From assembly GCF_004005565.1 (NCBI RefSeq), contig NZ_SADD01000002.1:1-64000 (forward strand): a DNA stretch of 64,000 nucleotides, read 5' to 3'. The notes under the pieces are model-generated. The model saw only the letters and a program-made list of their open reading frames with translations, was not told where the DNA came from and ran no database searches. Numbering within the stretch: the stretch's first letter is position 1; the number at the start of each line of letters is the position of its first letter. The translations under genes and the position numbers were made by a program. Below are positions 34,044-41,442 of the stretch, in pieces. The stretch is from Lujinxingia sediminis (lineage in GTDB: Bacteria > Myxococcota_A > Bradymonadia > Bradymonadales > Bradymonadaceae).

Positions 34044-36401
34044 TCACACCCCCTCCAACACCCCAACCCTCTCCCCCAACACCCCATACAACCGCTCCAT
34101 CGCCCCAACCGCCCTCCCAGCCACCTCGCCCCACCGAGCTTCGTCCGCCCATCCGCCAGGGACGGTGTAGCTGATGCGCGACACTTTCTTATCGTCGAGA
34201 CGCTGCCAGTCGAGGTTGTCGCCAAACGCCGCTTCGATCGCCTCACGCTCGGCGTGGAGCGCGTCAAACAAAGGCTTGTTGTCGGCCGGGTTCGAGCTGT
34301 TGATGTAGAGCTCCACGCGGGTCTCCTCCATCAGTACCACGTAGTTCCATTCCTGCCCGTGCCGGCGTGCGCCGACGTAGCTCGCACGCCCCGGAGAAAT
34401 GTTCGTATGCAACTCACTCCTCGCGTGCGACTCGGCGAGCAGCACCTTCCAGAATCCGTACCTCGCCTCGAAACGCCTGATGTCGCTGGGTCTCTCACTG
34501 GGTACCGCCTTCGCCGCCAACGACTCCCCATACACAATCTCCCCATGCACCGGAGCCCTCTCCCCACCCCCATCCACCTCCAACCGACTCGGATTCCACA
34601 CCCACTCCGCAATCCTGATATACAACTCCTGCCGCTCGGCCTGGGCCTCGGGGCCAAAACTCTCGTAGGGCTTAAACGCCAGACCGGTGCGCTCGCGCAG
34701 CGCGCGGAACCCCGGGCTTTTCGCATACGCCGCCGGGTGCAGGCTCCGCGCCAGCATCGACTCGCCCTGGGTGACGTAGGCGTCGCGTTTGACCTCAAAG
34801 GTGGCGTCGCCGAGGCTCTGGTTGAGGCCGCGTTGCAGGAGGAGCAGGCCGCCCAGGCGGTTGCGCTCAACCTCGAATTCGGAGGGGTGGGCGAAGTCGT
34901 CGGCGAAGCGGTCGTAATCGTCGGCCCAGATATGTTCGATCTCGAAGGGGCGCGCGCGGCCCTGGGAGACGAGGTCCTCGAAGTGGGAGGTCAGGCCGCA
35001 TTGGGCGTCGACCCAGTGGGTGAGGCGCGCGAGGATGTGGCGGATCTGGCGGTAGTTTTGATTATGCAGGCGCAGGCGCGGCTGGGTGACGAAGGTCTCG
35101 GGCTGGGCGTCGAGTTGCTCGCGTAAGAAGTCGGAGAGTTCCTGCACGTTTCGGTGGCGCAGCTCGCGGGTGAGCATGAAGAGGGTGTATTTGACCGAGG
35201 AGTACGCAATCGTGCGGAAGTTCCACACGCGGCGTGCAAGCCAGATGTCGAGGAAGTCGGCGACCAGGCGCACCTTCTGGCGCACCACCTGGTCGGAGTC
35301 GCCGGGGTGGAGTGCGGCGAGTAGGGCCTGGTGTTGGAGTGTGAACCCACGGTCTTCGTTGAAGTAGATGGACTCCCAGCCCTCGGTGATCTGCGTCGAG
35401 GCGCGGCGGATGGCGAGCGCGTATTTGCCGTAGAAGTTCAGGTCGCGTTGCACAAAGCGCACATAGCTCTCCGAGCTTTTCAGCCCCATGCGCTCCCGCT
35501 GGTCGCGCACCCAACGATGAAATTCGGAGCCGATGCGCTCATAGTCTTTGTTCTCGGCGCCCTTTTTGCCCGGGCGAATCGTCTCGGCGTAGCGAGCGCG
35601 CAGCCAGTTCTTAAAGAAGTCGATGTCCTCGTCGTCACCGAACTCTTTAAAGGCCTGCATATGGGCCTTCCAGGTGGTGTTGACCGCCCGCTGGTCCTCC
35701 TCACGGGTGATATTGGCGAGCACGTAGCCCTTGAGCATCTCGGCAAGGCTTAGCGAGAGGCCGCGGTCGTTCATCGTCTCGAAGATGGTGTAGGCGTCTT
35801 CGTCTTTGTACGCCTCGATCTCCACCAGGTGCACGTTCTCCAGGAGCCAGTCCACAAAATAGGGCAGCACCTCACCCGAGATCTCTTCGGGAAAATGGTC
35901 GCCGATATTCTCGTAGCGCCGCGCGATCGTCACCACCGACTCGCTCGCGTCGTGGAGGTTGGGCGAGCCGCCCTCCAGCAGCGTCTGCATCACGCCTTCA
36001 CGCTCGGGCACCGCCAGGTTGAAGTCTTTGGTGCCGAAACGCTCCGAATAAATGAGCTTCGTGACATCGACCGCGCCCTCGATGCCGCGCTGCTGATGGT
36101 TCAAAAAGATCAGCAACAACGAGAGCGTGGTCAGGCGCTGCTGCCCGTCCACAATAAAGCGCTTGCTGCGCTTATGGCTGATGACGATCGAGCCCAGAAA
36201 ATAATGCCCGTAGTCGGCCACCGCGCGGCGAGCGTGTTCCGGCTGATAGAAGTCCAGAAACTTGCCGCTGAGGTCGTCGATAAGCTCGCGCACCTGACGC
36301 TCCTGCCAGGCGTACTCGCGCTGGTAGAAGTCGATCGTGTAGCGCGCCCCGTCGAGCAGCTCGCGGACGGTGCGGGCGCGGCCTTCAATGCGTTTGGTCA
36401 T
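34044..36401 (-). CDS. GmrSD-type (DUF262/DUF1524/DUF4268) endonuclease
   Basis: A 785-residue predicted modification-dependent (type IV) restriction enzyme. The N-terminal DUF262 (GmrS-like, ParB/sulfiredoxin fold NTPase) has the diagnostic DGQQR at 85-89 in FIVDGQQRLTTL and the substrate-side FYQREYAWQ. The DUF1524 HNH nuclease region has FEIEHIWADDYDRF and ERNRLGGLLLL...N. The C-terminal 130 residues match DUF4268 (FWKVLLAESHARS ... YTVPGGW), often attached to nucleases. GmrSD cuts glucosylated hydroxymethylcytosine DNA. The start was moved to ATG 36401, which has GGAGGG just upstream. It stands alone, 191 bp before mad1, on the same strand. Confidence 0.87.
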   Translation of the reverse strand: MTKRIEGRARTVRELLDGARYTIDFYQREYAWQERQVRELIDDLSGKFLDFYQPEHARRAVADYGHYFLGSIVISHKRSKRFIVDGQQRLTTLSLLLIFLNHQQRGIEGAVDVTKLIYSERFGTKDFNLAVPEREGVMQTLLEGGSPNLHDASESVVTIARRYENIGDHFPEEISGEVLPYFVDWLLENVHLVEIEAYKDEDAYTIFETMNDRGLSLSLAEMLKGYVLANITREEDQRAVNTTWKAHMQAFKEFGDDEDIDFFKNWLRARYAETIRPGKKGAENKDYERIGSEFHRWVRDQRERMGLKSSESYVRFVQRDLNFYGKYALAIRRASTQITEGWESIYFNEDRGFTLQHQALLAALHPGDSDQVVRQKVRLVADFLDIWLARRVWNFRTIAYSSVKYTLFMLTRELRHRNVQELSDFLREQLDAQPETFVTQPRLRLHNQNYRQIRHILARLTHWVDAQCGLTSHFEDLVSQGRARPFEIEHIWADDYDRFADDFAHPSEFEVERNRLGGLLLLQRGLNQSLGDATFEVKRDAYVTQGESMLARSLHPAAYAKSPGFRALRERTGLAFKPYESFGPEAQAERQELYIRIAEWVWNPSRLEVDGGGERAPVHGEIVYGESLAAKAVPSERPSDIRRFEARYGFWKVLLAESHARSELHTNISPGRASYVGARRHGQEWNYVVLMEETRVELYINSSNPADNKPLFDALHAEREAIEAAFGDNLDWQRLDDKKVSRISYTVPGGWADEARWGEVAGRAVGAMERLYGVLGERVGVLEGV

Positions 36402-36653
36402 GATCCCTCCGGTCAACCCTCACCCGCGCTCACAAGACCCACTCGCCGCGCCCGGAAAGGCACGCGAGGTTGCGGCCTCAGCGCGTGGGGCGCCGCACGA
36501 AGACTCCCCAGGCATGCATGGTGTGGTGGCTACAACGCCGAACTTAGATACAACTCTTTACCAGAGACGCGGTAGGCTGCCCAGTGGGGAAGTTGGGGGG
36601 CGGTGGGGATTAGGAGGCGTGTTGTCTCAAAGGCGCGTTCCGCGCCACCGCAC

Positions 36654-37343
36654 CTACCCCAACCTCACCTCGCCACCCTGCAACACCCGAAAATCCTCCA
36701 CCACCCGCCACGCCGTCGCAAAGGAGCATCCCGCGCGTCGCGCTGCCTCGGCGGCGTTCAGCTCGGGGTCGTGCTCCAGCACCGTCCACACGTCGGCGCG
36801 CCAGGAGGGGCCCATCCGCACGCGGTTTCGATAGCCGGCGTGCTGACGAACCAGCGCCTCGGGGGAGAGCACATCGGCGGCACGGTCGCGCAGGGTTCCA
36901 GCAGGGACGCGTAAAGGTGAACTTTCAAAACGCGCGTCTTCTCCGCGGCGTTCGATCTGGAAGTCGGTTCCAACGGGCATGAGATCCAGCGCAGGGCCCT
37001 CATAGAGTTTTGCGACTCTCGCAAAGCGCCGATCCTTTTTGAGCCACATTGCGACCGCCGCCCAGTAGGCGAGCACGCGCTGGGAGGGATGTTCGTCAAC
37101 GCAGCGCGCGAGGCGGTCGACGTTGATGTGTTTCTGGTGGACATTAATCCAGGTCGTGAGCACGGCCAGCACGCGAAAGTCGTGGTTTTCCATACCGACC
37201 TCGGTGGCGAACACGAGTGTCTCTTCGATCGGCGCATCGGGGTTGGCGTCGCCGGCGAAGTTCATGCCGATCCCCACCATATCGCGGGTCAGCGAAGCGT
37301 CGTCGGGACGTTCGCTGAGCATCGTGCTTCGACTAAATGCCAT
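36654..37343 (-). CDS. Unrecognised protein with C-terminal helix-turn-helix
   Basis: A 229-residue protein from ATG 37343 (MAFSRSTMLSERPDDAS), preceded by an AAGG-type site; the longer frame to 37463 overlaps the next gene and is not needed. The N-terminal two thirds is a conserved-looking helical domain (FRVLAVLTTWINVHQKHINVDRL). The C-terminus carries an HTH (ELNAAEAARRAGCSFATAW) that may bind DNA. It lies between the GmrSD and RhuM genes, with gaps of about 250 and 116 bp, so it is not strictly in an operon. A regulator or antitoxin-like role is possible; no toxin partner is seen. Confidence 0.62.
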   Translation of the reverse strand: MAFSRSTMLSERPDDASLTRDMVGIGMNFAGDANPDAPIEETLVFATEVGMENHDFRVLAVLTTWINVHQKHINVDRLARCVDEHPSQRVLAYWAAVAMWLKKDRRFARVAKLYEGPALDLMPVGTDFQIERRGEDARFESSPLRVPAGTLRDRAADVLSPEALVRQHAGYRNRVRMGPSWRADVWTVLEHDPELNAAEAARRAGCSFATAWRVVEDFRVLQGGEVRLG

Positions 37344-37459
37344 GGTCGAGCCTTTTTTACAGGTCTTCGAGTGGTGCGCGGACGTGGTTGATAGGCGCTG
37401 CTGCTCAGCTATCTGTCGTCGAAGTTGCTCTGACTCAAGGTCGACCAGCGCCACACGCC

Positions 37460-38473
37460 TCACTCACCCTTCCCCCGCACCCGCTTCACCTCCCGCTCAA
37501 AATCACTCTCAAACTCCCGATCCTGCCGAACCCGGAACTTCGAATACTCCTCCTCGGCCAGCGCCTTTGCCACGTTCGCAGAGACCTTCCCGGCATTCGT
37601 CAAAACCTCGTACTCGTTAAACTCCAGAAACGCGTCGAGCTTTTTGATCCAGTCGGCCATCTTCATCGGCCGCTGGCGAGCGGCCTGGTTCTCGGCGTAA
37701 TCGAGGTACATGGAGACGATGCGCTCCAGCTCTTTGATCTCGGTCTCGATCAGGTAGTTTTTCGCGACGCTCACATCCCTTTTGATGACCTTCCCGTCCG
37801 GCGCGTTCTTCCAGGTGGTGAGGCCCATGGCGGGTTTGTCGGCGTTGGCGCGCTCGGCGATGATCTCGGCGGCGGTCTTGCCAGCGACCGCCCAGTGCAG
37901 CTTGTTCTGCACCGTTTTAAAAAAGGTCTTCGTCATCGCCGCGTTCTTATCGTAGTCGACGCTGCACTGCTCGTAGATGTCCGTGATTTTTAGATAAAAG
38001 CGCCGCTCACTGGCCCGGATCTCCCGAATCCGCTCCAGAAGCTCGTCGAAGTAGTCCTTGCCAAAGCGCCGGTTGAGCTTGAGACGCTCATCATCAAGCA
38101 CAAAGCCCTTGACGATAAACTCCCGCAGCGTGTTCGTCGCCCAGATGCGGAAACGGGTGGCCTGGGAGCTGTTGACGCGGTAACCGACGGAGATGATCGC
38201 GTCGAGGTTGTAGTGCGATATATCGCGAGAAACCGAGCGATTACCCTCGGTTCGAACTACTCGAAATTTTCGAGTAGTTGCCTCCTCCGTCAGCTCACCT
38301 GAGCTGTAGATCTCTTTTAAGTGGTGGATAATGGTCGGTACCTCCACCCCGAAAAGCTCGGCCATGTGCCGCTGCGAAAGCCAGAAGGTCTCATCCTCAT
38401 GATGAACCTCAACCCGCACCTTGCCCTCAGCCGTCTCGTAGAAAATAAGCTCGGCTGGCGAGTGATCGCTCAT
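37460..38473 (-). CDS. RhuM-family protein
   Basis: A 337-residue cytosolic protein matching the RhuM family first named in Salmonella pathogenicity island 3. Diagnostic parts are FWLSQRHMAELFGVEVPTIIHHLKEIYSSGEL at the N-terminus (an HTH-like KilA/BRO-type fold), YNLDAIISVGYRVNS, and RIWATNTLREFIVKGF in the middle. The ATG at 38473 has GAGGTGA 8 nt upstream. The C-terminus is charged and likely helical. RhuM genes often sit in defence islands beside restriction genes; the biochemical role is not established. It is the rightmost gene of the island, next to tandem array 2. Confidence 0.88.
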   Translation of the reverse strand: MSDHSPAELIFYETAEGKVRVEVHHEDETFWLSQRHMAELFGVEVPTIIHHLKEIYSSGELTEEATTRKFRVVRTEGNRSVSRDISHYNLDAIISVGYRVNSSQATRFRIWATNTLREFIVKGFVLDDERLKLNRRFGKDYFDELLERIREIRASERRFYLKITDIYEQCSVDYDKNAAMTKTFFKTVQNKLHWAVAGKTAAEIIAERANADKPAMGLTTWKNAPDGKVIKRDVSVAKNYLIETEIKELERIVSMYLDYAENQAARQRPMKMADWIKKLDAFLEFNEYEVLTNAGKVSANVAKALAEEEYSKFRVRQDREFESDFEREVKRVRGKGE

Positions 38474-38587
38474 GATGTCACCTCGTCAAAGAGTCGAAAC
38501 GTGCCGTGTCGCGCTCGCGTCATCGCCGCGAACCTCCGTGACGCCACAGACGCCCAACCTTAGCTCGCCGCGCCCTTCGCTCACAAT

Positions 38588-38971
38588 CTCGACGCCCAGG
38601 TCCCCAACTCAGCCTCCTTAGCTCTCGATCTCGACACCCAGATCCGCAACTCAGCACCCTTAGCTGGCGTTCTCGACACCCGAGTCCCGCCACTCAGCCT
38701 TCTTACCTACCGTTCTCGACACCCAGATCCGCAGCTCAGCTCCCTTACCTCCCGTTCTCGACACCCGAGTCTCACAACTCGGCTCCCTTAGCTGGCGTTC
38801 TCGACACCCAGATCCACGACTCAGCTTCCCTTACCTCCCGTTCTCGACACCCGAGTCCCCCAACTCAGCCCCCTTACCTCCCACTCTCTACACCCGAGTC
38901 CCCCAACTCAGCCCCCTTACCTCCCACTCTCTACACCCGAGTCCCACCGCTCAGCGCCGCCGGGGCACGCA
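38588..38971. repeat. Tandem array 2, nine units of 42-43 bp
   Basis: Unit starts read at 38588, 38630, 38672, 38715, 38757, 38800, 38843, 38886 and 38929. The consensus is CTCGACACCCAGATCCCCAA followed by CTCAGC, a variable C/T-rich piece and TTACCTCCCGTT. Two alternatives occur at fixed places: CAGATCC or CGAGTCC, and TTAGCT or TTACCT. The same family forms array 1 at 11656-11995, in the same orientation. Confidence 0.92.
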
Positions 38972-39070
38972 CGCATGCGTGGGCCGCCAGCGCACATGTC
39001 TGCAACGCCGCCGTGTTTTGATAGGCTCCGGCCAGCACGCTCGCATCCTCCCCTCACCGCCCTCACAAAT

Positions 39071-39195
39071 CCCCCCCCCCCACAACCCCCGACGCCCCAC
39101 AACCACACAACCACACAACCACACAACCACAAAGCGAACCCGCCAACCCCCACACAAACCTCCCCACCCCACAAACCTCCCCCCCCCAAAAAAAA
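39071..39195. repeat. Homopolymer and 8-bp microsatellite upstream of a methyltransferase
   Basis: Eleven C (39071-39081), four copies of the 8-mer CACAACCA (about 39099-39132), nine C (39179-39187) and eight A (39188-39195) lie in the 130 bp before the ATG at 39202. Such tracts are prone to slippage and the last two lie where a ribosome binding site should be. Confidence 0.7.
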
Positions 39196-39201
39196 GATCC
39201 C

Positions 39202-39996
39202 ATGAACCTCCCCCTCATCATCGACCTCCACAAACCCCACCCGCGCCTCGGCCCCGGCTCCCGCGCCGACACCCTGCGCGCCATCGAGCTCGCCGGCCTT
39301 CGCGAGCGCCGCGACTTAGAGATCGCCGACCTGGGCTGCGGCACCGGCGCCTCCGCCCTGGTGCTGGCCGAGAGCCTCGACACCCACATCACCGCCGTCG
39401 ATCTTTTTCCCGACTTCCTCGACGAGCTCGAGCGCCGCGCCACCGAGCGGGGCCTCGACGGGCGCATCACCCCGCTCGAAGCCTCCATCGACGCGCTCCC
39501 CTTTGAGCCGGAGTCTCTCGACGCCATCTGGTCGGAGGGCGCCATCTACAACCTGGGCTTTGAGGGCGGGCTGAAGGCCTGGCGCCCCTTCCTCAAACCG
39601 GGCGGCATCCTGGCCGTCTCCGAGATCACCTGGCTCACCGCCGAGTCTCCCGAAACGACGCTGGCGGCGCCCCCGCGTCCTCCCCTCACGACGCGCCCCT
39701 CCGAAATCCAGGAGTACTGGCAGAACGCCTACCCCGAAATCGACCCGGCCTCCGCCAAAATCGCCCAACTCGAAGCACAGGGCTTCACCCCCATCGGCTA
39801 CTTTCCCCTGCCCCCCTCAAGCTGGCTTGACGCCTACTACCGCCCCCTCCAGGCCGACTTCGACGCCTTTCTTCAGCGTCACAACCACTCCGACGACGCC
39901 CGGGCCTGCGTCGCCGAACACCAGCACGAGATCGAACTCTACGAGCGCTACCTGGCCTACTACAGCTACGGCTTCTACATCGCCCGCAAGGTATGA
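39202..39996 (+). CDS. Class I SAM-dependent methyltransferase
   Basis: A 264-residue small-molecule methyltransferase. The SAM motif IADLGCGTGAS is at 33-43, followed by an acidic residue at the end of strand 2 (ITAVDLFPD) and the SLDAIWSEGAIYNLGFE segment of motif II/III; LKPGGILAVSEITW is the usual post-core strand. The C-terminal part (ERYLAYYSYGFYIARK) is found in a group of UbiE-like enzymes. No substrate can be named. The region before the start has no good Shine-Dalgarno sequence but a poly-C/poly-A tract. It converges with the lipoprotein gene at 40102. Confidence 0.85.
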   Translation: MNLPLIIDLHKPHPRLGPGSRADTLRAIELAGLRERRDLEIADLGCGTGASALVLAESLDTHITAVDLFPDFLDELERRATERGLDGRITPLEASIDALPFEPESLDAIWSEGAIYNLGFEGGLKAWRPFLKPGGILAVSEITWLTAESPETTLAAPPRPPLTTRPSEIQEYWQNAYPEIDPASAKIAQLEAQGFTPIGYFPLPPSSWLDAYYRPLQADFDAFLQRHNHSDDARACVAEHQHEIELYERYLAYYSYGFYIARKV

Positions 39997-40025
39997 GTCC
40001 GCCTCCCCCTGCACACCAAAAAACC

Positions 40026-40071
40026 CGAGCGCATCCAGGACAAAGCCGCCAGCGTCGTCCTGGAGCGCTCG
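40026..40071 (-). terminator. Palindromic terminator between convergent genes
   Basis: CGAGCGCATCCAGGAC (40026-40041) pairs with GTCCTGGAGCGCTCG (40057-40071), with one bulge. On the minus strand the stem is followed by GGGTTTTTT, giving a strong terminator for the 40102-40926 gene. A half copy of the same motif with its own T-run is at 40085-40102. The palindrome is closely similar to the units of the cluster at 62661-63106. Confidence 0.75.
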
Positions 40072-40101
40072 CCACACCGCACACTAAAAAACCCGAGCGC
40101 A

Positions 40102-40926
40102 TCACTCAATCGTAATATCCACCTCACGAACCATCTCGACGACGATCCCTGACGCCCCCGCCCTACCAAAACTCACCTCACCGGCAACGCGTTTAAGACC
40201 GATTCGCGGAGTAGCACCGCGCTCCAACCACGCCGACGAAATCGCAAGCTCCTCCTGATCACCAACGCCGTTGGCGCGAGAGAGCATGCGACCATCAAGC
40301 AGCCCCTCGGCCATCACGCCCTGCTCAATCGGCTCAAACGCAATCGCAAGATCCTGATTGCGCGGATAGGACTCACCTTCAACCGGCGACAGAAGCCGAC
40401 CGAAAGGAATCAACTCCGTGGTCTTTTGGGCCGAGGGGACCCCGGGCGCTTCCATCTTCATCCGATACACGGCGGCCACCCCTTGAGCAGAGCCGGTGTA
40501 GATACCGCCCCCTTGATGGGTGAGCTCGATCCAGTCAAAGTCCTCATCATCAGACGCCCCCACATCACCAACGCCCACGAGCACCGTGCCGTCTTCAACC
40601 GGAATCTCATCGTCTTCGCTCGAGTCCTCATCGGGCCGCAGCGCAAATTCCGCGTGAAAGATCACGTCCACCTCGGCCGAATCGACGACCTCCATATTTC
40701 CGTTCATCGACGCATCATCATCAGGGCGCACCTGAACCCGCATCGAACTTTTCCGCCAGGTGTACCCTTCCCGCTCGCTCCCATCAGACACCTCGCCATT
40801 GCCCCCGGAATCACTCCCGGCATCGGCGACAATGCCCTTCGGCTCCTCGCCGCCGCACGATAATCCAATCACCAGCGCAAGCAGCATAGCCACACGACCA
40901 ACAATCAAACGATAGTTTCGATACAT
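40102..40926 (-). CDS. Secreted lipoprotein of unknown function
   Basis: A 274-residue predicted lipoprotein. The N-terminus MYRNYRLIVGRVAMLLALVI has a basic start, a hydrophobic core and a lipobox GLSC with Cys24, the site of lipid attachment. An acidic Asp/Ser/Gly-rich linker follows (DAGSDSGGNGEVSDGSE), typical for surface lipoproteins of this group of bacteria. The mature part is rich in beta-type sequence (WIELTHQGGGIYTGSA). AGGGAGAG precedes the ATG. No enzyme motif is visible. It ends in the palindromic terminator at 40026-40071. Confidence 0.78.
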   Translation of the reverse strand: MYRNYRLIVGRVAMLLALVIGLSCGGEEPKGIVADAGSDSGGNGEVSDGSEREGYTWRKSSMRVQVRPDDDASMNGNMEVVDSAEVDVIFHAEFALRPDEDSSEDDEIPVEDGTVLVGVGDVGASDDEDFDWIELTHQGGGIYTGSAQGVAAVYRMKMEAPGVPSAQKTTELIPFGRLLSPVEGESYPRNQDLAIAFEPIEQGVMAEGLLDGRMLSRANGVGDQEELAISSAWLERGATPRIGLKRVAGEVSFGRAGASGIVVEMVREVDITIE

Positions 40927-41442
40927 GAGCTCTCCCTTATTTTCAGCGTGACGTTACCACACAGCGAGCAGACGTCGGCATTGATGGATACGACATGGAA
41001 AACACCTCGGGCAACATACCCAACCCAGGCGATGCGTCAGGAAGCGTTCAGGCGTTGCAACGCACTTCAAGGCGCTTTCAACGAAGCACGCGCGACATCG
41101 ACGTTAACTTCCAGCGTAGACATGAGCGGAGTTCTTACGTCAGAACTCGGCCGCCTTCAAGCACTTCCCTTTTCTCTCAACAGGGCGCGGGGCTGGACGC
41201 ACGTCCCCCCCTTATTTTCATTCAAAGCGAGAAGACGCGTTCCCCCTGCTATACCTTGAGCAGACGTTGATGTCCCGGGAGCGCTCAGCGCCCGCAAACT
41301 TGATCGCCTTCGAACAAACCGTTACAAAAAGATCAGTGATCTCTCCCGCAATGGCGCACACGCTCCTCTCAGGCGAACGCGCACCGTTCCCCTCCTGTAG
41401 CTCCTCCCCCCTCCTATCTTCGCATCGCCACGGCCACGTCGT
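40927..41442. other. Intergenic region between divergent genes
   Basis: About 515 bp separating the lipoprotein (minus) from the large kinase (plus). It should hold both promoters. CTTATTTTCA occurs twice (near 40938 and 41213). No gene or stable repeat is recognised. Confidence 0.4.
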
